Of a DNA stretch of 64,000 nucleotides, positions 29,721 to 38,913 are shown piece by piece (positions within the stretch are counted from its first letter, which is position 1; every line of letters begins with the position of its first letter). The notes under the pieces were generated by a model. The model saw only the letters and a program-made list of their open reading frames with translations, made no database searches and was not told the DNA's origin. The DNA is from Leishmania infantum JPCM5 (lineage: Eukaryota; Euglenozoa; Kinetoplastea; Trypanosomatida; Trypanosomatidae): positions 1,364,001 through 1,428,000 of the forward strand of contig NC_009416.2 in assembly GCF_000002875.2 (NCBI RefSeq). Direction: 5' to 3'. The translations under genes were made by a program, and so were the position numbers.

Positions 29721-31613
29721 ATGAGCACAACGCGGCGGCCCGCTGGGCCCGGTGGGCTCAGCAGCAACAGCGTTGTTGTGCCGCGCGCGGGCGGATCGCT
29801 GAACACCACACCACGCTCCGCCACGCATCTGGCCAGCACCGACACTAGAAAGGCGGACGGCAGAGATCTGATTGTGACGCGCGGGCTGCAGCAATTGCTG
29901 GAGAACGAGCGCAAGCACCGTCAGGCCGAGGAGAGCATGCTCGGCCCCGCGCTGGGTGGAAAGTCAAAGGCGAAGGGGCAGCGCCGCAGCGTTGGCCAGG
30001 CACCCAAATTCATTATCTGTTACCTGTGCGGGCGGCAGTTCGGCACCGCCAGCATTGACATTCACCGACCCCAGTGTTACCTGAAGCGACTGATTGTCTG
30101 GGAGCGTGGTGACCCGGCTATTCGCGGCCCGAAGCCGTTGAGCCCGAAGGAGCACGGGAAAATGATGAAGGCGCGCACGGCGAACGCGGAGGCCGCTGGT
30201 GGGCCCGCCACAGGAGGCGGCTACTCCTGCGCCGGTCGCATTGGCGGCGGCGGATTTGGGAGGCAGGCACCTTTGAATGACGTGGAGCTCTACAACCAAT
30301 TGCAGATGGAAGCATTCAACGACACGGCGCTCTCGCCCTGCCCTAACTGCGGCCGCACGTTCCTACCAGACCGTCTGCAGGTTCACCTGAAGAGCTGTAG
30401 GCCTGGAAAAACGGCAAAGCCGATCCCAACAGCCGCCTCCCGTGTTGCTCCTCCCGTTGCCACGCCGTCGGCGCCGACTACAAGCGCCTCTCCCGTCTCG
30501 GCGAAGGACAGACGCATCAGGGCGGCAAGTGCGTACAAGGTACCCGCAAACGCCGGCGCGGGTGACGTGGCCCGTGGTGCCGACCCCTCTCCCAAGCCGT
30601 CAGACCACACCATGTCGAGCTACACCCTCCCGAACGAGGAGAACGCGGAGGACCAGATGCCGCCCACCAACGCGTCGTCGTCGCGGAATCCGGGCCGCGC
30701 CGGGAGCGAGTCGAACACACGCGTCCTCGCTGGTAACGCCCCGAACGGTGCAGCCGCAGCTCCCAAGGCACCGAGCCGCGACGTAATCGAGTTGCTGGTT
30801 GAGGTGGATGTGGAGGACACGAATCCGCCCTCGCTGCGTGCCGACACCGAGCAGCGCCTCTCCTTCGTGGCAATGACGGGTGCCGACCCGGATATGCTTG
30901 GCTCCTCGGCGCCGAACCGACCGGCTTTGATGGAGCCGAGCGTGGCGCCGCCGCCCACCTCCTCGCCCCCGGGCACAAATGCGCACGCGAACGGCAGCGG
31001 CAGCAACGGCGCCGGCAACGCGCCCCTCTCACAGAGTACTTGGCGAGATAGCGCGGCTGGAAGTCAACCGCAAGGGCAGGGCACGCCTAGCACTGTGCGC
31101 GCTGCGGACGCGTCTGGGGTGACAGAGGAGAAACAAGCCGAAGACTCCTTCGGGACAAATGTGCACTACAACCCCGCTACCGAGCATGACCTCGCCGTGC
31201 GCGGCGGCCTTGAGGGTGGCGCGGAGGGGGAGCACAACATCGCTAAAAAGATTCGGCTGAATAACGTATCCCATTTCAAGAACGTGCCGTCGCGGCTGAA
31301 TTTGCAGCGGCAGTCGACGGAGGCGGATCTCGTGCCGTGCACGTACTGCGGGCGCAAATTTCTGCCGGAGAGGGTGCAGAAGCACGAGGACTGTTGTATC
31401 GATCGAAGCAAGCCTTTGGCGGCGCGGAAGGGCGGGACGCTGCCGGTGCCGCCGAGCACGGGTGCAGCGACCCCAAGGCGTGCGAAGCTGACACCGGCAG
31501 CGCCGGCCGTCGAGAGCGCTGCGACGGGCAAAGCGAAGTTTTGCGGGGGCTGCGGCTGCAAAATTTCTGAATCCGATCAGAAGTTTTGCACCGAGTGCGG
31601 GCACAAGCTGTAA
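29721..31613 (+). CDS. C2HC-type zinc-finger protein (ZC2HC1-like) with C-terminal zinc ribbon
   Basis: 630 residues. Three copies of a C-x2-C-x11-H-x3-C finger are visible: C100/C103/H115/C119, C207/C210/H222/C226 and C540/C543/H555/C559, each containing CGR.F. This is the zf-C2HC_2 pattern of ZC2HC1/FAM164-type proteins, common in trypanosomatids. The C-terminus (608-626) has C-x2-C and C-x2-C pairs forming a zinc-ribbon-like knuckle. The roughly 310 residues between fingers 2 and 3 are Pro/Ser/Ala-rich and likely disordered. Binding partners are not predictable from sequence; RNA, DNA or protein contacts are all possible. No membrane segment or targeting signal is seen. Confidence 0.9.
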   Translation: MSTTRRPAGPGGLSSNSVVVPRAGGSLNTTPRSATHLASTDTRKADGRDLIVTRGLQQLLENERKHRQAEESMLGPALGGKSKAKGQRRSVGQAPKFIICYLCGRQFGTASIDIHRPQCYLKRLIVWERGDPAIRGPKPLSPKEHGKMMKARTANAEAAGGPATGGGYSCAGRIGGGGFGRQAPLNDVELYNQLQMEAFNDTALSPCPNCGRTFLPDRLQVHLKSCRPGKTAKPIPTAASRVAPPVATPSAPTTSASPVSAKDRRIRAASAYKVPANAGAGDVARGADPSPKPSDHTMSSYTLPNEENAEDQMPPTNASSSRNPGRAGSESNTRVLAGNAPNGAAAAPKAPSRDVIELLVEVDVEDTNPPSLRADTEQRLSFVAMTGADPDMLGSSAPNRPALMEPSVAPPPTSSPPGTNAHANGSGSNGAGNAPLSQSTWRDSAAGSQPQGQGTPSTVRAADASGVTEEKQAEDSFGTNVHYNPATEHDLAVRGGLEGGAEGEHNIAKKIRLNNVSHFKNVPSRLNLQRQSTEADLVPCTYCGRKFLPERVQKHEDCCIDRSKPLAARKGGTLPVPPSTGAATPRRAKLTPAAPAVESAATGKAKFCGGCGCKISESDQKFCTECGHKL

Positions 31614-33645
31614 CTCGTGTGTGATCAAGAGTGGGGGAGGTAGATGTAGGGATGAGGCGAAAGGGCAAGTAGGGGGGGGGGGAGCCAGAAAAAGAAAGGG
31701 CTAGAGCCGAGAGCAGGGAGTAGTGGGTGAGGCGTGTGTGTGTGTCTCAGGCGCATGGATGGTAGTTGCTGCGTTCACTTTTGCCGCGATGCTTTCTCTC
31801 TCTCCCTGTCTGGGCTTGCGATCTGGCGCCGAGCCCAGACAGGTTCGTTCTCTCACTTCCCGTTGCGTTTATGAGCGTCTCTGGGCGCGTCTGGCTCATC
31901 TTTTTCTTTTTTTTTTGGCTTCAAGGACGATGAACGCCAGCGGACGTGTTGGGTATGTGTGTTCGCTTGTGCGCGTATTCCTCGCCATGCATGCGGATGC
32001 GTACGGGCATTGATGTTCACGTGTGGTTGCCCGCACGCGTCTCTCCGCGCCCTCTTGCTGCCTCTGGACACCGTGGGCGAGAATCGCAAGTGCACCACCG
32101 GAAGGAATACGAGCGACTCCATTTCTTGCTAACGCGTCTGCATGGGCGAGCTGCATATGGGATAGGCCAGCGCCCGCAGTCGACCTTCTCTTTTTTTTTT
32201 GCTTTCCTTCTCCGCGCCCTTGTTTTTTGTATTTTTTTTTTCCGTTGTCGTCGTCAGACTCTCGCCCGCGCTGGTCTTTTGCCGTCATGTGGCGTGAGCA
32301 TACGTGTGTGTGTGTGTGCGTGCACGTGTCTTGCGTAGGTGTGCTTTTCTCTCACAGTGTGTGCGCATGTGCACACACACACACACACATAGGTATATGT
32401 ATACATTTAAATGCATGTCTCTCTCTCTTTGTGTGTGTGCACGTTTTTGTCTGCGTCCCCTCCGCGGCCTCCTTTGTCTTACCTGCCCTCTCCCTCCCCC
32501 CACGCGCTGCCCATCTTCCTATTCGGGCCTCCCTTGCGCTCACCAGGATCTTCACTCTCTCTGCCCCTCCCCTCTCTCTTTCTCCTGTTTTGCAGTGTTC
32601 TGCGTGCGTTGTATCGTGGCATAACACGCGTGCATGCACTCCTTTACACTCGCACAGGCCACTGACCCTCACCGCCGCCTCTCTTTGTACAAGGTGCAGA
32701 GCATCACCTCCGCTAGCAGGCAGACAAAACACCCCCTCCCAGAGCATGCGGTTTCCCGCGTGTGTGTACGCCTGCACGTGTGTGCATGCCCACATGTATG
32801 CTCATGTTTTTTTCATAACTCATTCCAACACACACGCACATCAACGTAGAACCCGGGGCTTCCTTTGTTTTTCTGTTTTCGTGTGTTTTGTTCCCTCTCC
32901 CCCTTTTCCATTCTCCCTCAGCAGATGCGCGTGTAGCTGCGCATGTATTCGCATATGTGTCTGTGTGTCGGCGCAACGGTATACGCTCGAATGTGCGGGT
33001 CGGAATCGAAGCGTGGGTGAGATTGTCCGTGCTGATGTGTTCTCACGTGCGTGTGTCACTGCTCTTCGTACCTCCCCTATTGCTTCATATATATTTTCGC
33101 TTGTGCTGTTGGTTTCGTAGCCCAGCTGTGTGAAAGTGAGGTGGCAAGCAACGAAGAAGCGGAAGCGTGCACACTACAGGCGTGCAGGCTCTCTCTCCTT
33201 CACGCTTCTCACGGTTTTTGATCAGTCGCGACGGAGCGATGATGTCTATTGGCAACTTTGCATGCACATCAGGCAAACCTCACACATGGACAGGCCGCGC
33301 TTTTGGCGTCCGACTCTGCTGCGTTGCCCTCTTCTCACCTCATGTGCGCGGAGCAGTGGCGACGGGCATTATGTAAGCAGTGTGGGAGAGGTGTGGAGGC
33401 AAGTGTGATTTCATGTGCCCTGGCGCCACAAAGAGCATCACTGATCTGAGCCGATAAAAAAAAAACGACTCTGCTTTTCCACCCCTCCGCAACCCCGACT
33501 CTACTCTTTCCGTCTTTTCGTGCACCGCCGTGCTCTTTACTTCCTTTTTTTTTCCTCCCTCACAGTGCGTCGCACGTAGTCCCTCTTCCACTGCCCCGGG
33601 GCTCTTTTCTGTGCATCTACGGCCACTCTGCAGCGGCGCGCAAAG
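31614..33645. other. Intergenic region before the exosome-subunit gene
   Basis: A G-rich stretch follows the stop codon (about 31630-31684, ending in a run of 11 G). Then come GT- and CA-rich runs (about 32303-32330, 32372-32390) and long T/C-rich DNA. No coding-like ORF. A strong tract and CAG end at 33565. Confidence 0.65.
33531..33565 (+). promoter_or_regulatory. Predicted spliced-leader acceptor of the exosome-subunit gene
   Basis: Very T-rich tract followed by CACAG; AG at 33564-33565. No ATG between it and 33646. Confidence 0.65.
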
Positions 33646-34584
33646 ATGTCTCTCGCACCCAACACAGGCTCGGTCGAGCTGAAGGCCTACAGCGCGCATG
33701 CGTCCCGCCTGCTTGCAAGAGGTGAGCGGATTGACAAGCGCGCCTTCGACGAATGCCGCCTACCCGCCATTGTACGCGAGGAGCGCGTTGGCGGCGCTGC
33801 CGTGGCTGGTGGGACGGACGGAAGCCTGCAAAGCCCCGCAAGCAGCAACATGGCCAGCGCCTATACCGTGTCCGATGGCAAAAGCCTTGCCGCGGTCATG
33901 TACACGGACGCGTACGGAACGTGCATTCAGTGCACTGTGCAGGGGCTGCTGGGCCCTCCTCGCCCCGAGCACCCAGCGGCCGGCCGACTCAATGTGCATG
34001 TTGAGGCACCGTTTGTCGAGCACTTGAGTGGCGGTGGAACAAGCACCAACTACCGCTCCTTTCAGTACATGATTGCGAGCGGCAACGCCGATCTGCCGCT
34101 ACGGCAGCTGGAGGGCCACATCGGCACCGTGCTGGACGGCTGCTTTGATTTGAGCCAGCTGAGCATCTACGAGGGCGAGGCGTGCTGGGCGCTGAACGTG
34201 AGCGTCCTTCTCTTGAGCTTTGACGGCGGGCTGCGCGCCGGCAGTCTCCACGCAGCCCTCGCCGCGCTCCATAAACTGCACCTGCCGCGGACGCGACTGC
34301 CCAATGGCGACGTTATCGAGGGACGCCAGGTGCAGCTTTCCTGCATGCCGGTGGCGTGCACCTTCGGGTTCTTGGCGGGCGCTCAAGTGCGGCTCGTGGC
34401 AGACACCACGGCCATCGAGGAGCATATTGCGGACGGCCTTATTACAGTGGTCGTGGACGAGGCGGAACGGATTGTTAGCGTGCACCACACCGGCCGTTGC
34501 CCGTTGCTTGCGCAGGCGCTGACGGCCGCCGCTCAGCAGTGGACAGCGGCCTCTGGCGCAATGCGGAAGGCTCTGTACGGATAG
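33646..34584 (+). CDS. RNase PH-fold exosome ring subunit (RRP42/43/45- or EAP-like)
   Basis: 312 residues. The N-terminal block at about 24-38 (RGERIDKRAFDECR) is the usual start of eukaryotic exosome RNase PH-like subunits, where R-x-DGR-x(n)-F..R occurs; here the DGR is IDK. Near 182-200 lies the second family signature: CWALNVSVLLLSFDGG followed by an AALAAL helix and LP, matching the W-x-L-x-V-x(5)-DG-x(n)-A.AAL..L..LP pattern. Length is typical. The phosphorolytic residues of bacterial RNase PH are not evident, as in the inactive Rrp42/43/45 type. It should sit in the nine-subunit exosome core. Which paralogue it is (the trypanosome EAP1/2/4 or RRP45 type) I cannot decide. A near-perfect repeat copy lies downstream, in its probable 3'UTR. 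Confidence 0.75.
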   Translation: MSLAPNTGSVELKAYSAHASRLLARGERIDKRAFDECRLPAIVREERVGGAAVAGGTDGSLQSPASSNMASAYTVSDGKSLAAVMYTDAYGTCIQCTVQGLLGPPRPEHPAAGRLNVHVEAPFVEHLSGGGTSTNYRSFQYMIASGNADLPLRQLEGHIGTVLDGCFDLSQLSIYEGEACWALNVSVLLLSFDGGLRAGSLHAALAALHKLHLPRTRLPNGDVIEGRQVQLSCMPVACTFGFLAGAQVRLVADTTAIEEHIADGLITVVVDEAERIVSVHHTGRCPLLAQALTAAAQQWTAASGAMRKALYG

Positions 34585-35480
34585 TACCGCTGAAACTCCG
34601 GTGTGGCGGCTGCTTCTTCCCTCTCGCTGGTAGACGCGTGCGGGCACATGCGTGCTCATATAGCCGAGGCGGTGTGCTCCGTGGAACGTCGATGCCGCGC
34701 GCACGCTAAGGGAGGGGACGTGGCTGCCCGCGGCAGACGCGTCTGTCTGGTTGCTAGTGCTTCGGCATGTCGCCGCGGCCTTTTTTTTAGGTGCCCGCGT
34801 CTTCTTGTACGCCGTGTAACTCTCGCGTAACGCTCTTAAAGAACATGACGAAATCCGACGCGGAACAGAGCGCGCATTCACGCGCGATTGGCAACCCTTC
34901 ATCTCCCTTCGCCACATACGGGCGAAAAGGCGTCAGGGTGGTACGTCTCTCATTCTCTGCAGAGGGGTGGGGGGCGGGAAAAGCGAGGGTGGATAGGCCA
35001 ATCAGTAGAGAGGCGAGAGGGAATCATGGTGGCAGATAGTACGGTCAGCCGTGGCCACGCGCCCGTGTGCCTCTCTCCTCTCCTCTGTCTTTACAGGTCT
35101 TCGCCTGCCTCGTTTGGCTCAGCGGCGTCAGACGCCGACAGCGCGCAGACAGATGCCCTTTTCTTCATGCGGAGCGCACGCCTACCCTTGTGCGCTGCCA
35201 CCCCCCCTTGCGTTCTTTGCTTCTTCGCCCTCCGCTGTTGGTGTGGCACGCCTTTCTCCTCTCCACTGCCTTTTCGTGTTCCACCCGCCCCCCTCCCCCT
35301 CCAGTTTTTTTTGTTTTTTTCGGATCATTCCACCTCCCTCCCGTCCACGTACACCGTCGTCCGTGCGCGAACCGATGCGAGAAATACGTTCTACGTGAAG
35401 AAGGAGGCGGGGGGTTTGAATGTGCCCTGAGCGCCGGCGCCGCTTCGCCCACTGACGCTCACAAACGCACGGTAGCGAAG
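34585..35480. other. Intergenic region upstream of repeat copy 1
   Basis: About 900 bases, probably the 3'UTR of the exosome-subunit gene. Mixed purine- and pyrimidine-rich sequence with a T/C-rich patch at about 35280-35345. No coding-like ORF. Confidence 0.6.
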
Positions 35481-36096
35481 GCGTGCCTCGGCCATGAGGA
35501 TGCCGGCGACGAACCCTCGCGCGCCCTCCCCTGTGCCCGCTCCTTGTGCCTCCTTCCGAGGCCGGCAGGTGAGTGCGCGTCCGTCCCTGCGAAGAGGGAC
35601 CTCTTTCTTGTGTCGCGTCTGTCTGCTCATCTGATGCGTCGTTGTACGCTCTTCGTGGGACACCACGGTGCGACGAGATCCGGCGGGGAGTGCGATCGGG
35701 TTGTGCTCTCTGTCTCTCGTCCCAGTGGAGGCGGTGGCGTTGCGCTGCCTGCCGGTGCTACTTCCAGCGTCGATTGCCGTGGACGCGGAGGGCCCCGCGA
35801 CCTTGTGGCCTCTTGTCTGCCGTTGTGCCTCGACCGGCCGTGTCTTGAGGGTCAGCCCCGCCCGTGCGACCGTCTGCATGCCTCCACGTGGCGGTGCCGG
35901 AGGCTGGAAGGGCCCGCGGCTCCGCGCTGTCGCCCGTACACAAGCACAACATATATGCGTATCGCGGTGCTCCTGAGTAGGACGCACTGTACTCCTGGCG
36001 GTGCAGCCCTCGGCGCGACTCTCGCTTCTTCCATCTCTGCCCCACCCCCCTCCCCCTCTGTCTCTCACGCCTACAAAGGAAAGGGAAGCGCTCGCT
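35481..36096 (+). mobile_element. SIDER-like dispersed repeat, copy 1 (longest)
   Basis: 616 bases. Bases 35522-36096 recur at 46119-46693, same length, with about two substitutions visible. Bases 35481-35791 recur at 49570-49880 with about one. Length near 0.6 kb, intergenic/3'UTR position and orientation with transcription match Leishmania SIDER retroposons, but I could not compare with a SIDER consensus. The 3' end is strongly pyrimidine-rich and not a poly(A) tail. No clear target-site duplication is seen. It contains no gene; open frames through it are incidental. Confidence 0.65.
36018..36078 (+). promoter_or_regulatory. Predicted spliced-leader acceptor of the RRM gene, inside the repeat
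   Basis: The pyrimidine-rich 3' part of repeat copy 1 is followed by AG at 36077-36078. No ATG lies between this and 36219. Alternative AG at 36130-36131. Confidence 0.5.
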
Positions 36097-36218
36097 TAGG
36101 CATCGACAGCTCCCGTTTCGCTGGTGGGTAGAAACGCGCGTGTAGATCACCCGAAGCAGATACGAAAAAAAAAGGAGCGCACAACGGCACAGGAAATCGC
36201 ACCCAAAGGCCAGCAACG

Positions 36219-37919
36219 ATGGACTTGGCGGACGCCGATCTTCAGAACTACCAGCTGGCACGCCAGCTGCACATGTTGCCGCAACTGTACGATGTTTTTG
36301 TTTCGCAAGTGATGTGCTACCCGATGTTCTACCAGTCACTCCACCCTGCTGTGCGGCAGCTGGTGTGTGTGGTCTTGCTGTCGCTAAACCGCCGCTTCAA
36401 CGCCAGCGCGGGCGCCACGGGAGAAGCGCCTGTTGCGCGGCGCTACCAGGTCGACAGCATGCGCCTGGTTCTCGCTTTTCTTTCGTTCCCGGAGTACCAC
36501 ACCGATCGAGTGAGCTGCGCATCCCGCCTCATTGCTGCCGCTCCGCTGAGCAAGCTGGAGCTGGGCACCCCAACGCAAGGGGCTGACGTCGCCCCTTCGG
36601 GGAGTCTTGAAGGTACACCAGCTTCCATGACTCCGCAGCGCGCGGGCCCGGCCATCGCCACTACGACACCGTCCGAGCTGCTGTTAACACCACGGGTGGT
36701 AGAGGACGCGCCATCCGGAAGAGCATCCGGCAGCGCTTCCCCGGCCAGCAAGCCTGCACATCCGCCGACGGCAGCCGCGGCGGCTGCCGTGACGGGCGTG
36801 ATGTCGAGGGCTCTTTTTTTTATCCGCCCAACTGCGGCGACGGCGCACGCAGACCGCACGGCCCCGCACTTCGGCGAAACAGCGCACCTCTACGTACGCA
36901 TGGTGCACCCACATCAGCTCAATGAGGAGTCGCTGAACCCGTACTTTGGCCGCTACGGACAGGTGGATGTTACACCACTACAGCGGATACCTGTGCAGCA
37001 GTACGTGCAGTACCTTGGAGAGACTGCCACGGAGGCGTTGCTTCACCTCTTCCCGTCCACTGAGTCGGGCTACACGCTCTACGTGCAGGACTTCATCATC
37101 ACCGTTGATTCCCATCAGAACGCGCTGTACGCGGTGCGCCATGCGTACTGCAAGGAGCTTGTCTGCATAGCCCTCCACGACGCGACCGCGGGCGGTGGCA
37201 GCAACACTCATTGCTTGGCAGACGTCAACAACTGGATGCGGCGGCACGCGTTTGTGTGGCGGCTTCACGCCGATCCTCGCGCCGTCGCGAGTGAAGCGTC
37301 GGCCGCTGCAGCCGCTGCTGCGCACTCCTCCGCAGCGGCCGAGAAGCGGCGCAAGCGCGCGCGTGCGCGGCGTCGTCGGCACGAGCGGAAGATGAAGCGC
37401 CGCTCCATCCTCGGCATCGCTGCCGACGACACGTCGTCCACGCCATCATCAGAGGAGGAAGTCACTGGGAAGGGTGCAGGCAGAAGCGCCAGCAGCAGCA
37501 GCAGCAGCAGCTCTGACTCGTCTTCTTCCCCCACAAGCGATGGCGACAGCGCAGAGGACGACTTGGAGGGCTTCGTACCGGACGTTGTTCTCGACGGCTT
37601 CCCTTACTGGACGACGGAGGACCAGCTGAAGGTGTTGCTGCAGCAGTACGGCACCGTCGCGGAAATGCGGCTCTCCGTGGACGACTTGTCTGGCGCTTTC
37701 ACTGGCTGCGTACTGGTGCGCATGGCATCCGTGGAGGAGGCACTGACCCTCTCTCGGGCGGTGCACAATACCCTCTACCGCGGCTATTCTCTCATCAGTG
37801 GCGTGGTGAACGAGCGGCTGGAGGTGGTGGCGCTCGAGGATGGCGGGGAGGTGCGCATGCAGTCTATGCCAGATCAGGTGCCGCCCGACGTCACGCTGAA
37901 CGAGCGTATCTGGGTCTGA
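36219..37919 (+). CDS. RRM-domain RNA-binding protein
   Basis: 566 residues, with the ATG in an ACGATGG context as the first ATG after the acceptor. Residues of about 452-530 form an RNA recognition motif. The RNP2-like strand is VVLDGFP, followed by a TTEDQLKVLLQQYG helix and the RNP1-like strand TGCVLVRM. A second, weaker RRM-like beginning is at about 222-255 (LYVRMV, then an ESLNPYFGRYG helix), but it lacks a clear RNP1. Residues of about 365-445 are basic, then polyserine encoded by an (AGC)n run at 37490-37512, then acidic. In trypanosomatids such proteins regulate mRNA stability or translation, since transcription is not individually controlled; the specific target is unknown. Confidence 0.85.
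   Translation: MDLADADLQNYQLARQLHMLPQLYDVFVSQVMCYPMFYQSLHPAVRQLVCVVLLSLNRRFNASAGATGEAPVARRYQVDSMRLVLAFLSFPEYHTDRVSCASRLIAAAPLSKLELGTPTQGADVAPSGSLEGTPASMTPQRAGPAIATTTPSELLLTPRVVEDAPSGRASGSASPASKPAHPPTAAAAAAVTGVMSRALFFIRPTAATAHADRTAPHFGETAHLYVRMVHPHQLNEESLNPYFGRYGQVDVTPLQRIPVQQYVQYLGETATEALLHLFPSTESGYTLYVQDFIITVDSHQNALYAVRHAYCKELVCIALHDATAGGGSNTHCLADVNNWMRRHAFVWRLHADPRAVASEASAAAAAAAHSSAAAEKRRKRARARRRRHERKMKRRSILGIAADDTSSTPSSEEEVTGKGAGRSASSSSSSSSDSSSSPTSDGDSAEDDLEGFVPDVVLDGFPYWTTEDQLKVLLQQYGTVAEMRLSVDDLSGAFTGCVLVRMASVEEALTLSRAVHNTLYRGYSLISGVVNERLEVVALEDGGEVRMQSMPDQVPPDVTLNERIWV
37490..37512 (+). repeat. (AGC)n coding microsatellite
   Basis: About eight AGC units encode a polyserine run in the RRM protein. 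Confidence 0.9.
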
Positions 37920-38913
37920 TGGAGGGGCGGGGAGGGTGGCAGAGCCCGTATGTGGCTGGAGGAAGAATAATTTGGATGTAGTGCGTGCGGGCACTCGTGC
38001 GTTGTGAAGCGCACACCAATAGCCGCATTTGCGTGACAGGGAGCGTGCAACGCCCAGCAAGCGTGGGCCTCGAGGATCTCCACTACCGGTAAAGGACTAC
38101 CGCCAGGAAGCAGGAGGAGGAGACGGCGTTGGAAGCACATCAACTCTCCCCTCACTTGGAGGAGGAAGCGAGAGGGAATGCTCACGTGGGGCGAGGATGA
38201 GCGGGCGACACGGGACAGAATGTGTCGCGCTACCGCCATGCGGATGCTCGCCATGATCATTGGGGCCATCCGAGAAAGCGGCAGATGACGGCGGAGGATA
38301 AGGACGGGCGGGCTCACAGCGCCGGGCGCTGCTTCCCCCTAGTTGGTCGTTCCCTGTCTCTCTCTCTCTCTGTGCGGGCGCGTGTCTGCCCGTGTGGCGC
38401 ACAGGCAACCACGTCACGGAGTGGGAGCCGTGTGCGTGCGCCTTCAGCTACGCCGGCAATGGCTGATGTATAACCTGTCTTACAGCCGTGCGCGCACCAG
38501 CGCCTGCACCCGCGCGCCCTTCTTTCTCTCCACGCTATCCATCCTCCTCCTTCATGACGGCCCTCTCTCTCTCGCTGACGCGCACGTGCCGCTTTTTCAC
38601 CGTCCTCACCCGTCACCACTACAGCGGCGTGACCTCTCACACGCCAACATTCGCCATCACCACGCACCCGCTCATTTGTGCGCGCCCTCGTTCGTTTCCC
38701 TTGCCTGTGGTCGTTGCGCGTATATTGGGGGTGGGGTGGCTCTGGTGTCTGAACCGGGACCACACACCAAGAGGGCCTTCTTCACACGCGCACGTGCATG
38801 CAGGCGTCTGCGCACAGACGTACCGCGTTGATCGGCCGTGCGTGAGTGGCCGCATCCCTTCCCACGCACTCGCCAGCACACACGTACAACACATACATCC
38901 ACGAGCGTGCGCC
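37920..38913. other. Intergenic region before the TPR gene
   Basis: Begins with a G-rich run right after the stop codon (37921-37939), then mixed sequence, then T/C-rich DNA with AG at 38623-38624 as a candidate acceptor. One upstream ATG near 38799 opens a frame of about 15 codons. No other coding-like ORF. Confidence 0.6.

Noticed and set aside
32023..33120. 365-codon open frame in the spacer before the exosome gene
   Set aside because: Composed of Cys/Val/His-rich translations of GT/CA and T/C repeats; no third-position bias.
35067..36131. Long + strand open frame running through repeat copy 1, with similar frames at 46078-46746 and 49312-50220
   Set aside because: Shared protein similarity is explained by the near-identical DNA repeat. 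The frames have unrelated starts and ends and no domain; I see no protein selection.
38488..38913. Upstream extension of the TPR-protein frame
   Set aside because: T/C-rich with a CA-like composition and a candidate splice acceptor inside; the codon bias begins only at 38914.
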